A stretch of DNA of 64,000 nt from Vesta saturnalis (taxonomy: Eukaryota; Arthropoda; Insecta; Coleoptera; Lampyridae), in contig JARFJB010000534.1 in NCBI GenBank assembly GCA_036346205.1, positions 2,506,001 through 2,570,000 on the forward strand, in the 5' to 3' direction. Both the position numbers and the translations under genes were made by a program. This document shows positions 33,963 to 46,234 of this stretch, in pieces (within the stretch, counting starts at the first letter, position 1; each line of letters opens with the position of its first letter). The notes below the pieces were generated by a model that did not search any database, was not told where the DNA came from, and saw only the letters and a list, made by a program, of their open reading frames with translations.

Positions 33963-36035
33963 TACGCCACTGACCTATTGCTGTCAAAATGATTGATTAC
34001 TCTTTGACATTCTGGGACGTAATAGAATTTGTTCTAAATAATACCCAGATATTATTCCTGATATGTATATCGGGTCTTTAGTGGTATTTTAAAGTCATTT
34101 AGTGCAAGTTAATTTTTACGTTAACCAAAATTTAAACTCATGTTAATTGTTATATAATTTTTAATATGTGTACTTATAAGTAAAATTTTTAACCATTAAC
34201 CAAAAAATTAATTCTTATTATCCAATTACGTTCCTTTATAATTTTTAAATTCACATAAAGGCAAATCTAAACTGAAAATTACAGAGAAAACAACCGCATT
34301 ATAATTCGAGCTCAAAAAGTAAATGTCTAGATAATCAAAATAATTTCATTATAAATATGTTGTAAAAATACAAACAAAAACATTAAATTCTATTACATTT
34401 TATTCTCAACCATTTATATTAATATTAACTTCTACCCTCTCAACACACTTTTGGGGTTGAAAATTGTTGCGTGTATAATAATTACATGTATAACAACCTG
34501 TAGGGAGTAAGATTAAATGAGTAGATACTATCATTATTTTTTCAGATCTTTTTTTAGGGTAAAAATACATATAAATTTATAACGGCAATTAACAGGAAAT
34601 TGCGGTTTGTTTGTTAATGAATCATTCATTAATTTAGATTTGAGTATATAGAAGTTTCCATTCTGCAATAGAAACGAGCTTCAGTGAACTTTTAAGTTCT
34701 ATAATTTGCTTTTGCAAAAACTATGATTGTACTACTTTTTAACTAATTTTTTAATTGGTTCAAGCCACAAATGTAGATTAATAGCCCATTATACTATCCA
34801 ATTTTATACTAACTGCTCTATTGTTTGGGATGGGGTATATTTCTAAACTGGAAGAGGGCGTTGGTAAACATCTTAAATTTCTGAATGCAGTTAGTCATTA
34901 ATCCATGATAAAGGTTAACATCCATTCTGATACTTGATATTTATTTTAAATCTGATCTACATTAAAGGAATTTGAGATGTGCAGAATAATTACTCAGACA
35001 TGCAACGTAATACTGTGTTATAAATTTTTATTGGTAGCAACGAACTGAGTGATCTGAAAAATATATATTTCATGAGTTTAATACATGCTATAAATATTAT
35101 TGCAAAACAGATCACCTTATATACTCGTATATCAAGTTTTTTTTCCGTTACGCGGATATGACTCCCCTTTTTCTGTATATAAAGATTTCACTTAATTAAA
35201 CTAAATTGAGTGAATCACATTCTATTGTAATTTGCATAGATTTATAATATACACGAGGTGTCGTATGCATAGTTTGTAATTTTATAACATGCACGTTGTT
35301 ATCTTCAGATTACCAGTAATTTTGTATTAGCACAGAGCGTGGCAGTACATTAATATTCATACCAGATAAAAGTTATGAATTTTTATTCTTTTTGTTATAA
35401 TCCCTTGCTTAGATAATACTGTTACGAAAATTTACATAATACTTTAAGTTTTAATGTATTCTCATGTTTTTGTGTTAAAAAGGAAAACATAATTAAAGTG
35501 CAGAAGATTTGAATAATTATTTTATAGAGCCACTTGTTCTGTTACCAAATTCTATTAAATTTACGTTTAATTGGCGAGAAAGGTTTTTGTAACAGACATT
35601 CATAAATACACAAGTTTGCTTGGGTTTTAATGCTTAAATCTACATAAAAGCGATTACTGTTCTCGGTCAAGCTAGTTAATTAATACTAAAGCCAAATTAA
35701 CATGGTATAAGTGTTATCGTAAATATTCTTTATTTTTCTACTTCCATCATTTGTAGGAAAAAGCGATCAAGATTCAATTAAGGCGACCAATGCTCCCGTA
35801 TTATTCGGGACAGTCCCTTTTTAAACACATCATTTCAGGGATGTAATTATTTTAATGAATTACATAAACTTTTGGTATTTATAAAGAAGTGTCTTTCCCT
35901 TCAGATAAGATACAATAGGATGACAACACAAGTTCTAGAATTTACGAGACTCATCTAGCACGTTTGTCGGTTTACATAAGTAACGCGCGATCCCGCTTAT
36001 AAACAAAACTAGTGTAACGTAAGAGAAAAAAGTGC
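33963..36035. other. AT-rich stretch, nothing recognised
   Basis: No frames, RNA genes or repeat ends could be supported across these 2 kb. Confidence 0.5.
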
Positions 36036-36103
36036 ACGAGCCGGGAATCGAACCCGCACCAAAAGCGTGGAAGACGACTCCTACCACCAGCGCTGTAGCA
36101 GTT
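36036..36103 (-). repeat. tRNA-derived SINE head or tRNA-like sequence
   Basis: On the minus strand, AGCGCTGGTGGTAGGAG (box A-like) is followed at tRNA spacing by GGGTTCGATTCCCGG (good box B and T arm). The anticodon arm does not pair well, so it is called tRNA-like. No SINE tail or duplication was recognised. Confidence 0.55.
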
Positions 36104-36319
36104 TGACGTTGAAAATGATAGTTAATCCATTCATAAAATACCTACTTATATGAGCTATGATGACGTCACACATCGGCACTATCCTCATCCTATGTTCCTT
36201 TGTTTACCGCCTCATGCTTATGAGGTAGTATTAAGGGCGCGTTCTCAAAGAAAGCTGGTAGCAAGTTACATGTTTTTAGGCATATGAATGGTGCTGTGTG
36301 TTCACAACAAAAGCTTAGT

Positions 36320-36642
36320 ATTTTCTCAACTCTCATTGCGAGAAAGTCTTCCTCAAGTGACGAAGAATTATTTTTGCTTGAAAATATAGATTTGAAATTG
36401 CGCAAAAAGAAAGTATACCTGAAATTAACCGCGGAAGAGGTAGATTTGATGAATACCACCATCTGTTTCCTCAATTTAAATTGGACAAGGTGAGGATTCT
36501 TTTCTTAAATGAGAATGGAGTTGAGCACATTCAATTATATCCTCAAGAAAATTGAAACTACGTTAAAAGCTTTTGGGAACCTGGCATACGCAACCAATCC
36601 ATCCCGAAGTACGATTAGTTATTTGTTTGAGGTAAGTCTGTA
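36320..36642 (+). pseudogene. PIF/Harbinger transposase N-terminal fragment
   Basis: Across two frames: LLENIDLKLRKKKVYLK, then GRFDEYHHLFPQFKLDK, FFS and FNYILKKIETTLKAFG. This corresponds to the N-terminal region of HARBI1-like proteins (FxEYHHLxxxLxxDxxxFFxYFRM, FDYIL). A good splice donor (GAGGTAAGT) follows at about 36630, suggesting the original gene had an intron here. Nothing further of the DDE_4 domain is attached. Confidence 0.6.
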
Positions 36643-36756
36643 ATTTGTTGTTACAATACACTTTAAGATAAAACTATTTTAACTTATGTTGGGTTCTTAG
36701 CTACGTGAAGTTACCACAATTAAAAAAATTCTTTCAAGTATTAATTTGTAGTTATA

Positions 36757-38562
36757 CAGTGCTAGTCAAAAGTCCCCTCCTCCCCTTGTATATTTTGAAC
36801 GGTTTTACTTATACTAATGAAATTTGGAGGGTGAATATAAACGGACATAAGCTTCTCAACTAGTCATGACAAGTGACGTAATAGTCATATATGACGTCAC
36901 AGGGTCACAGTGAGCAATAATTTTAAATAGTACCTTATGGCAAGTGACATCTCATTTGAAAGGTATTAATATTACCCATTCAGTCATACTAATTTTGGTA
37001 GCGTTTAGGTTGATTTTGATAGAAAAATTAAATAAATACTAAAATTATAGTTTGGCATTTAATTAATCAAGATTGTAAAGTCTGCCTCTGGTTAATTGTC
37101 AAAAAAGTTGACGTTTTTTAATTCTATCGTTGTTTTTACTTTGATAAGTTTTTATACCTTGACTATTCAGTTTAATTATTCTTTAACGCGATGTTTAAGT
37201 GTCTACATAGACAAAATGGTACGTACGGTAGCCGACAAAGTAGCAGATATCTGAATAATTGGTGAATGTAGAAACACTTTCCATGCAGAGGAACGTCTTT
37301 TTAATGAGAGGTGCCCCGATCGCCCTATATCGAGGACTTATTTGAGGGAACGACGTTTGAAGCAAGTGTTCAAGATGTCAAACGATCTGGTCGACTAACA
37401 ATTAGTGACGACAAAAAATCGACATAATTGCAGAAATGGTAGTACATCTTACTTCTTCTACAGCTCAAGTTGAGTCTATCTGTGAAGTCAGTCAAGGGAT
37501 AGTACATAGGGTGTTGGCTAAAAACAAATTTCATCCATACAAATTAAAAATGGTGCACCAACTTTCAGATGATGACACCGACCGAAGATTAGAATTCTGT
37601 GAAAATATGTCCAATCAAATTATCCAACACTCAGACTACATAAAATCAATTTGCTTTAGTGACGAAAGTGCTTTCTTCCTCAATGGAAACGTTAACACAC
37701 AAAATGTGAGATATTAGAGTGACACAAATCCTCAAATCTTTCGTGAAAAACATACTCAATTTCCAGAAAAAGTAAATGTTTGGGCAGGTATTTTGGGAAA
37801 CCACATAGTTGGACCTGTTTTTCTCAATGCTAACTTAACCGGTGAAGTGTATCTGAAGATGTTACAAAACGCAATTGAACCGTTAATTCTTGAAATTTTT
37901 AGAAGATAATCCAGATGAATTCGGCAAGTTGGAAATAACGTTCCAACAAGATGGTGCTCCTGCACACTATTATGGTGCAGTAAGACGTTACTTGGATGAA
38001 GAATATCGTGGCAAATGGATTGGACGACGAGGTCCGATAGAATGGCCAGCTCGGTCACCAGACCTGAGACCATTAGATTTTTTTCTGTGGAGGTACTTAA
38101 AATCCAAGGTTTACGCTACAGCACCTGGCAGTATGCACATGTTGAAACAAAGAATTGTTGAAGAATGTAGAGCAATTTCCGCAGACACATTTGAACTAGT
38201 ACGACAAGAGTTTAGCAATAGGATGCATTACTGTCAGGAATTACGTGAAGCACATTTCCAACATTTACTATAATTTTAGTATTTATTTAATTTTTCTATC
38301 AAAATCAACCTAAACCCTAACAAAATTAGTATTACTGAATAGGTAATTTTAATACCTTTCAAACGAGATGTCACTTGCCATAAGGTACTGTTTAAAATTG
38401 TTGGTCACTGTGGCCCTGTAACGTCATATATGACTATTACGTCACTTGTCATGACTAGTTGAGAAGCTAATATCCGTTTATATTCACCCTCTAAATTTCA
38501 TTAGTATAAGTAAAACCGTTCAAAAGATACAAGGGGGGGGAGGAGACTTTTGACTAGCACTG
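36757..38562 (+). mobile_element. Mariner-like element with about 295-bp inverted ends
   Basis: CAGTGCTAGTCAAAAGTC begins at 36757 and its inverted copy ends at 38562, both flanked by TA (36755-36756, 38563-38564). The inverted similarity extends to about 37051 on the left and from about 38267 on the right, with few differences; it includes TATATGACGTCAC-type and GTGACATCTC-type blocks. At 1,806 bp this is a nearly intact element around one transposase pseudogene. Confidence 0.95.
37216..38273 (+). pseudogene. Mariner-like transposase (DUF4817 type), lightly broken
   Basis: It starts with MVRTVADKVADI, a stop, then IGECRNTFHAEERLF and NERCPDRPISRTYL (DUF4817-type HTH). The second part has STAQVESICEVSQGIVHRVL and NKFHPYKLKMVHQL, then SICFSDESAFFLNG with the first Asp. 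KVNVWAGILGNHIVGPVF, ITFQQDGAPAHYYGAV with the second Asp and WPARSPDLRPLDFFLWRYLK with the third follow. About 36 residues separate the second and third Asp. It ends HFQHLL at 38273. A few stops and two frameshifts break it; all catalytic residues are still visible. Confidence 0.9.
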
Positions 38563-38772
38563 TATAAAGGTATTCATTTTGGCTTTTTATCTTTGAAAAA
38601 AATCTGCTACAAATCTTGAATTATTAAAATTACTTGAACTAATAACTTGAAAGCCATTCACTTAATCATGTAATTGTATCGGTGTGAGTAATGATCTTTT
38701 ATGTATGCCTATTAAATTATTTTTGGAAAATTAAAAACACAATATATTTGGAGTTTAATTCATTTATTAATA

Positions 38773-40291
38773 CACTGCCGAGCAACGAAATTTAGGTCAC
38801 TTTAAATAACTCAAGAAATTACAAACAATTTTAAAAATAAAATGCATCAGCTTATGTCTGCATATTGTAAACCTACCTACTGCACTTTCGTAGCTTTTAA
38901 ATATGGAATTCAGACAACACAATTTATTTGTTTTATGATTTATTCTAGAAAAAGAGTAACTGTACATTTTAAACGAAGGTCGACTATTGTTATTGGGAAC
39001 GAAATTAGTGAATAAAACTTAACATTATTGAAAAATTGATGATAATTAATAACGTGTATTACACTCTATTGCATTAGCGACTGCTTGCATTCGACAAGGC
39101 ATACTTTGAATTAAATTAAAGATTACATTCTGATCCATGTTATTCCACTCCTGCAATAGCAAATATCTCAGCTCCTGGGCAGTTCTTGGGGGTGGTGTAT
39201 GCCTTCGGATACGTCGCCCTAACTCATCCCAGACATGTTCGATGGGATTCATATCTGAACTACATTCTAGCCAATCAAACCGCGTAATTCCTACTTCATC
39301 TAGATATTTATTGACAATCATGACAGCGTGTTATCATGCATGCAAATGCCTTGCTCGCCCATACTGACCATGAAAACCAACTCTGCACGTGCTTCTGAAG
39401 TGATACCTGCCGAAACAATAACACACCCACCCCCAAATTTACGTCTAACGTCAATACAACCGGAGGAGTATCTTTCTCCGGGTCTTCTCCATACTCGTCG
39501 ACGTCCGTCTGGTCCATTGAGGTAAAAACGCGACTCATCTGCAAAGAATATCTTGCTCCAGTCATCATCGTTCCTTGCCAAGTGATTACGAGTAAAATCC
39601 AATCTTGCTATTCGATGCTGGCGGTTCAATGTTGGCCCTGTAGCCATCATTCTGTAAGAAAATTCATTAGCAAGAAGCCTCCGTCTAACTGTCGATTAGC
39701 TAACATTAACACCTCTAACCTCTTGAAGCTGATTTCGCAGCAAAACCGCAGAAGATGTTCTATTCCGCAAGCTTGACATCAACAAAAACCGATCATCTCT
39801 TTGGCTCGTTACTCTTTTTCGCCCGGAACCGGGTCTTCTGGTTATAAGACCGTCCTCCTGCTAGCGCTGGTACAGATTTTATACAGCACATAGGCTCTTA
39901 CCAACAATTCTGGCGGTTTCACGTTGTCCTCTACCATCTTGTATCAACGCTACAATTCGTGCCCCAACAATAGGGTCTAGAGGCATTATGGCCTGGTAAA
40001 TAAACAATAAGAACAGTAAACCGTCACTACCTACAATAAACCATACAACGAATAGGTTTTAGAGAACAAAAATTAACACATAACTGAAAAATAAACAACG
40101 AAATGTAAATGTTTACTTAGGACTAATTTTTGTTGTTTAACAAAGCTGCGAATACGGTGATATAATATGACAGACGCCAACAATATAACTTTCACCGCCC
40201 ACTACGCGTATGGCTCCCTGATTAGTTCTATTGTTAAAATTATTTGCAATTTCTTAAGTTTAAAGTGACCTAAATTTTTTGCTCGGCAGTG
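38773..40291 (-). mobile_element. Tc1-like element
   Basis: Inverted ends CACTGCCGAGCAACGAAAT and CACTGCCGAGCAAAAAAT (reversed) continue with TTAGGTCACTTTAAA on both sides. TA flanks each end (38771-38772, 40292-40293). Size 1,519 bp, close to an intact Tc1. Confidence 0.95.
39046..39986 (-). pseudogene. Tc1-type transposase, nearly full length with breaks
   Basis: Starts MPLDPIVGARIVALIQDGRG and QRETARIVG (paired-like HTH) at 39986, with stops in the HTH region (near 39860 and 39700). RDDRFLLMSSLRNRT follows, then RRRLLANEFSYRMMATGPTL. The catalytic domain has IFFADESRFYLNGPDGRRRV with the first Asp, a decayed second-Asp region near 39330 (MHDN), and LECSSDMNPIEHVWDELGRR, where the usual SPDxNPIE is SDMNPIE with the Glu retained. 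It ends at 39046. One frameshift joins the two catalytic frames. Confidence 0.9.
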
Positions 40292-40375
40292 TATAATAAC
40301 ATAAAATGAATAAATGAAAGTAAACACAAACTATAGTGAATTTAATATATGTAATATGTATGTTACTGAAAATTT

Positions 40376-41040
40376 TCACTTTTCCTTAGTTGCACACAAG
40401 TTCTTTAAATAAGTTCCTATTATTTGAAACGTAATAATCGGGCAAGCCCTAAAAAGTCCTCCCCCAAGACTGTAAGACATGGCATATGCAAATTGCTCAA
40501 CAATATCCTGAATCCTTGTACGAAATGGAAAGATGTGTTCCGGACGAATCTGGCAAAAGTGTCTTGAATAATAATGAATACTCTCTTCAGGTACCTTTTC
40601 TTCTTTTGCGTTCTTCTTCTGTGACAAAATTTCAAGTTTTTTCCTCTCAATTTCCAGCGTTGAAGAGGTATGGTCATTCTATACACAGTATAGCGTTTAA
40701 CTTTTTTTGCATGTGGAGTTTCTTTCTCATTTTCTGTACCGCCAGAACGATCAACTGTTGTAGGTATCTCATCATTATCTGCTGTGACACCTCCCTGGAG
40801 GTTGACTTGTGTGCCACTTTTTCAGACTTCTATTCCTGGAGAGACTCTACTGTTCAACATTTTCAACTGTATTTGATCTTTGGAGTATAGAACAGTTACC
40901 AAGACTTTGTTGAGGCCTTTTAAAAAAGAAAGTGCATTGAAATGCTGCCACTTACATTTCACCCGCTCCAGCTCCGGATTTGGGACGTGTTATTTTTGAC
41001 AACTTTGTGGAATACTGGTATTTTTCTTCAGCACATGATC
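40376..41040 (-). pseudogene. Harbinger second ORF, MADF-BESS-like protein remnant
   Basis: On the minus strand near 41030-40930 a frame reads YSTKLSKITRPKSGAGAGEM, matching the C-terminal end of a MADF domain (RxLKKIKxxKSGAGADEVY). After shifts, a linker rich in Lys/Glu/Thr leads to SIHYYSRHFCQIRPEHIFPF and RTRIQDIVEQFAYAM, which has the shape of a BESS motif. PIF/Harbinger elements carry such a DNA-binding partner gene beside the transposase. The transposase fragment at 41089 lies divergently adjacent. Confidence 0.55.
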
Positions 41041-41088
41041 TGATAAATAGAGAAATAATTATAAAGTATCTGTTTATTACATGTTTTT

Positions 41089-41475
41089 ATGTTTACGTTA
41101 GATGTGTGGTGGATGTGTGCCTCAGATTTAAACAATTTTACTAAACCCTTGTTATTTTGGATGTATTTGGTTACTGGATCATCTTTTCGGACCCTCTCAT
41201 TTAATTTCCGTGTTGCTGTCAGTACTGTGATCAACATTGTGACGGAAGTAGTGACAGCCATTTGGGCAGTACTGCAGCCTCTGCATATGCCTGTGACGTC
41301 AACGAACCGGTTTTTAGAGATTGCTAATGAATGATTCTCCTGTGGAACTTTCCTATTTGCGCAGGATGTTTAGATGGTAAGCATGTAAGAATAAAGTGCC
41401 CTAAAAATCAGGATCTATGTTTTACAACTACAAACACTTCCCAATGGTATTGCGTGTTGCACGATATCATCATCG
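41089..41475 (+). pseudogene. PIF/Harbinger (HARBI1-like) transposase fragment
   Basis: The first frame has FWMYLVTGSSFRTLSFNFRV, VSTVINIVTEVVTAIWAVLQ and VTSTNRFLEIANE. After a frameshift, the next has GCLDGKHVRIKCPKNQDLCF, the first DDE_4 Asp block (family GAIDGKHVxIxxP), then TTTNTSQWYCVLHDI. The two later acidic blocks are missing. It sits beside the MADF-like remnant, as expected for a Harbinger element, but no inverted ends were placed. Confidence 0.75.
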
Positions 41476-42237
41476 ATTTAGACAGTTTCATCTTAAAATA
41501 ATTTGCTTACCTTTGGTGTTCATTTCCAAGGCTCCTTGCAACACTTATCTACGTAAACTTTATTTGAATGTTGTTTTACACGTTTGTGGCAAATAGACCC
41601 TCTTATAAACAGTTACGAAATCAGTTCATCGACGTCCATGTTCACTGCGTAGTTGTTAGCGACTGACTGCTACCAGCCCTGGAAAACAAGTATCAAACGA
41701 TTCTTGCTTGCCTGTCAGCGCTTGCAGGTCGGAACAAGCTTTGTCTGTGAACGCACACACTAGATACAATGTAGACTTTTTCTCGCGCCGGTCGGCGCCT
41801 GTCAGCACTTATTAGTAAGCGCTTGCAACCAGCTTTCTTTGTTAACGCGCTCTAAGTAAAGCCGGACCCAGACGACTGGCGAACTTGGCAACTATACCAA
41901 TATTTGCGTACTTGGCAAGTATACAAGCTTTTAAATGGCCATTACAAGCAGGGCACTCAGACGGCGTGTACAATTCACAAGTACGCCAGTACCAAAATGT
42001 GTAAACAAATGTTGGAACAATAGACAGAATAATGGCGACAGTCTTCATGGATATCAGACGTTTTGAATAGAAGTCGAGATATGTTAGTATACACCCATAC
42101 TATTATTTGCGAATGAATACAGAATTCAATATACACAGAGTATTAAAATTTAAAAATGTTATTAAAACTTTGTTATTGTAGACATAGGGTCACTCATAAA
42201 TACAAGATATAAAACGAGAACCTAAAATTTTGTCAGA
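41476..42237. other. Non-coding, possible Harbinger end
   Basis: Repeated GCGCTTGCA-type motifs near 41720 and 41818 and CCGGACCCAGACGACTGG near 41863 look like a transposon end. No inverted partner was found. Confidence 0.35.
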
Positions 42238-42560
42238 ATGTCCTTAGTTGACTTTGAGTTTTTGCTAAATAAAGTAGCCCCGTTGATAAAGAACAGAGAT
42301 ACCTGTATGAGAAAGGCGATTTCCGTTCAAGAAAGATTTTCCATTGCTCTTAGATTTCTTGCTACTGACGATAGCTTTAAAAATCTATCTTACCTATTCA
42401 AATTTTTACCACAAACAGTGTCCAAATGCGAATAAAAGTGATTGATTCTTATTGAGAAGTTATAGCAAGTGCATTGTCTTGGAACTCATAAGATTCTAAC
42501 AAAGAGTACATTGATGGAAGTTGGGAAGATGGTTGTGAAGGGTAACTTGTAAGGCGGAAA
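42238..42560 (+). pseudogene. Second HARBI1-like fragment, N-terminal
   Basis: MSLVDFEFLLNKVAPLIKNR, DTCMRKAISVQERFSIALRF and LATDDSFKNLSYLFKFL match the N-terminal part of HARBI1-like transposases (DFExLLxxVxPxIxKxDTxMRxAI, LRFLATGDSF). Decayed sequence to about 42560 continues (EVIASALSW). A minus-strand frame at 42563-42838 (VAQRLEALNEVERMKHMGQR) could be the tail of its MADF-BESS partner, but this is weak. Confidence 0.75.
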
Positions 42561-42879
42561 TCTTATCTGGGAATAGGTGAGATTGATATAAATCTGACGA
42601 AGAGTATACTGATGAAACGTGGGAGCTGGTCATGGGGGAAGCTAAACTGTACTGTCAAAGTAGCATAAGAATGTTGTTCATTTCTGAACAAGGGGCTGTT
42701 TGAGTAAAACATTTGATTTGAGTTGAATAGATGTCGAAGAAGATTATTATTAGTAGGATACTGATGCTGTGACCGCTGTCCCATATGTTTCATTCGTTCA
42801 ACTTCATTCAACGCTTCTAACCTTTGAGCAACCAACTGACCATGACTAAAACATACACCAGTTTTTGGTTTTTCAGTAT

Positions 42880-44818
42880 TTACAGCACTCCTTGATTTTC
42901 ATTACAAATTTTGACCTTCGGATTGCTCAAAAGTTGGTATAAAATAAAGTAACGTTTAAAACCGGGTCTACATTCATTTTTGGGACATTTCTTAGCGATT
43001 TTATCAGTGATTCCTTTTATATATGGTAAAACCACTGGAATTTTATGTTCGGTATCTAATGAGTTGGAATAGTTTTTACGTTTTCTGATTTTATTGACAA
43101 TTTTGATTATTTCGTTCTGGCTATGTCGAATTTGAATTAAAATATTATGAATAGGCCCCATTTCGTCATTTCTAGAACGGAATGTTAAAGACTTCATAAC
43201 GCTATGTAACTGACCGGGTTGATGATGCGAAAGAGAATTTAGGTATTTATTTGTATGGGTAGGTTTCCGGTAAACACTATTTGAAAACTTGCCATTATCA
43301 AGTCTTGTTATAAGTGTCTAAAAATGGGAGGGAGTTATTTATTTCAATTTCCATTGTAAATTTAATGTTGTTATGAATTTGGTTAGGGTGACATGAAAAG
43401 AGATTCAAAGTTTCTGTTCCATGTGGCCAAACTGCAAACGTGTCGTCGTTGCAACGATACCAAATTTTAGGTTTTAAAGGTGTGGAATTTAGGAAATTCA
43501 TTTCGAAATCCTCCATAAAAATGTTGGCAAAAGCCAGCGAAAGATCGGGATCCCATCGGTGCTCCCTGTACTTGTTTATAAAATTGTTTATTATATACGA
43601 CATACGTAGAATTCGTGCAGTGGTGAATTAAATTTAGAAAATTTTGACGAGTGGAGTGCTTTTATTTTAGAAATTTCATAGTCTCTTGCGGGAACTTTGT
43701 TACACAACGGTGTAACATCAAAACTTAATAAAATGTCATGATAATCTAAAGGTACATCTTTTAATGTATGTATAAAGTCATATGAATTTTTAATGTAAGA
43801 TTTAGCACTTTCACAATAAGGTTGAAGGAATTTGGCCAGAAAATGTGCAAGTGCATGAGTGGGTGAATTAAATGCACCGTAAATTTTGGGAACTCTTGAG
43901 CTTTTTTCTCTTGGTATCAATGTTTGCTCAATTTCTTTTTCTAAATTTGTAGCGTTCATTATAGATTTAGTGTTATTTTTCAAATAGGTGGTGGGATTAC
44001 TGGTATTATCCTTATATTCAGGATAAATTAATAATTTGGACATCTTAAGGTGGTAATCCTTCGAATTCACATTTACAGTTGCATTACCTTTATCACCATT
44101 AATAAATTTTCATTGTTTCTAATTTTCTTTAAAGTAGTAAATTCCTGTTTATTAAGGTTTTATTTAGGAAGTCTAAAACTTTGAAGAATATGTGCCACAT
44201 TGAGTCTAATTTTATCAGCTGCTGTCGGTTCTCTGTCGAATTCAACGTTTGTGATACTGTTCTCTATTGGGATTTTGTTAGGTGTAATTGCGAAGTTAAA
44301 TCCTTTTGCTAGAATGTTTAGGGTTTCTTTGTTAAATGTTGCATCACTAAAATTATGTACAGTCCTGTTTCCAAATGTTGAGGGAATGTTTTAGAAAGAA
44401 GTTCAAATTTTTTCTTCAGTCTAGTAGACTTTATAATTGATGAATTTTCTGTTGCATTAGGCGATTAGACGGTTAAAAATATCAAATATGAACGGATGAA
44501 TATTAATAGCAGTTGAAGTTTGAAAAGTATCCTAAAGTTTTTGGTTGAAATGATCGAGTTTGCTTCTTTCATTTTTTTAAAAGGGCAGTACTTATATCCC
44601 TGTATAACCATAAATATCTGGTCTTGGTTTTAGTTTAAAGCATAGGGTATAATATTGTTATCTCTGTATCGTTTCAAAAAGATTAAATTAGTTATTGTTT
44701 CAGATTTTTTAATACGTAACTTTCGAAATATTTTGGTGATCTTCAATGTATACTGTTCGTAAAGGTTAATCATGTTATTATTTAAGCTTCCAGAAGTAGT
44801 ATTATGTAAAATAGACAT
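42880..44818 (-). pseudogene. Penelope-like element RT, family B, GIY-YIG missing
   Basis: From 44818: a basic N-terminus; ETLNILAKGFNFAITPNKIP near 44320 (family LxKGLNFAxTP); GNATV and MNSKDYHLKMSKLL (RT0 region); VPKIYGAFNSPTHALAHFLA; LLSFDVTPLCNKVPARDY (motif A, Asp kept); LSLAFANIFMEDFEMNF (after a broken motif B); WYRCNDDTFAVWPHGTE (motif C, YVDD altered to RCNDD); and INNSLPFLDTYNKT. The linker VVLPYIKGITDKIAKKCPKN follows at 43050. The frame then stops, with no GIY-YIG: the 3' side abuts the Harbinger fragment near 42840. Multiple frameshifts. Confidence 0.85.
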
Positions 44819-44914
44819 TATTCGGCGCTCAGCTTGCGTTTATTAACGTGATAATACAATGTTTAACGTTTCAAAGAGTTACTATGTCCCCTTTGACAAG
44901 AATGATATTGAAAT

Positions 44915-45195
44915 ATAAAATATGAAACAAGCTAACTAATAATAAAATACTTATCTTTTTTGGGGTTTTTAATGGTGTATTTTAAATTATACAATCTAAA
45001 CGATTCGATAACACTTACAGTTATTTTTGTCAGTAGTAATATTTGTTAAAAATTGTTAGAGATGTAAACAATTTTGTCAAAGTTGAAAAATTAAAACATA
45101 AACATCAGCCTGCTATTAATACAACTGTTTGAGAAACGTATAAAGCCAACTATAAAATTAAATTTTAGTAAAGAATAACTAGGTCATTATTATGA
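44915..45195 (-). repeat. PLE terminal module, inverted copy
   Basis: About 270 bp matching 46235-46500 in inverted orientation (AAACATAAACATCAGCCTGC, GAGAAACGTATAAAGCC and others). It includes a decayed hammerhead-like core: on the minus strand CTGACAA, then TGTAAGTGTTATC and GAATC, near 45005-45035. The two copies flank the GIY-YIG fragment. Confidence 0.75.
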
Positions 45196-45199
45196 ATAT

Positions 45200-45780
45200 A
45201 AATATTTAAGAAAATCCTTACAAGATAATGAATATTCACTTACAGATATTCATAATGTTATTACACCTTGTAGGCGTAACATTAAAGAAAAACCAGTTCT
45301 TAATGTTGGTACTGCTTTTCTTCCTTTTATAGCTAATGTTACAAATAGAATTGAAAAAATCCTAATTAAATATGGCATTAGGACTATTTTTAAACCTGCA
45401 AGAAAATTTAAAGAACATTTAAGATCACCTAAAGATGCGTCAAACCCTTTATCATCTTCCGGAGTGTATAAGTTATCTTGTTCATGTGGAAAAGTATACA
45501 TCGGAACCACAAAACGTAGCTTTGATACAAGACGCAAAGAACAATTAAGATTTTGTAGATTAGGTCAACCAGAGAGGTCTGCTGTGGCTGACCATGCCCT
45601 GAATAATCTAAATCATGACATTCAATTTGACAATATGGAAATATTGTCAAGACAAACTCATTAGTATGTTCGTTTACAACGTGAAGCTATTGAAATATAT
45701 AAACACCCTAATAATTTTAATAGACAAGAAGAAAATTTCCGTTTAAATAGGTTTTGGCATCTTATAATTAAAAAAAAAAA
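45200..45780 (+). pseudogene. PLE C-terminal part with GIY-YIG endonuclease, family B
   Basis: NVGTAFLPFIANVTNRIEKI and KYGIRTIFKPARKFKEHLRS lead into SSGVYKLSCSCGKVYIGTTK and RSFDTRRKEQLR, the GVY...YIG core plus the conserved Arg region of PLE GIY-YIG endonucleases. The end has SAVADHALNNLNHDIQFDN. One stop (after SRQTH) interrupts the C-terminal tail, which continues to EENFRLNRFWHLIIK. RT is absent. The orientation is opposite to the RT fragment at 42880-44818. A decayed relative is at 62805-63770. Confidence 0.85.
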
Positions 45781-46234
45781 CATAATGATACGTCTTAATT
45801 TTGATTTTAATTTTAACTTTTGGTATGTCTAGGTTTTTTGCTGTTTTTCCTAGACCTTGAAGCAAATGCTTTACCAATTATATGTTAAATTACCACAGCA
45901 CTTTAATTTAACATAAGTAGTTGAAATTAAATTAAAATTAAAAATTACAAAAAAAGTTCTGCATTATGCTTTTCATTGTTAATAACACTTCCACTTATTG
46001 ATAAATATATCTCTTTGTTAGATTTAACTGGGTTATTTTATTTGATGTGATGTTTGGATTTGTGAATGCTTCTATCATTTTCAAATTGAAGTTTTTCACA
46101 ACTTTAAACTTGCATCATAACTCGATTAAATTTTGTTAAATGTGTTTTTTGGCTGAAAAATTTCATTGTTAGCTTTCGCCGTAGAGAGTGTTTTGATTTG
46201 TCATCTTTAAGACTGTTTAACAATATTTAATTTT

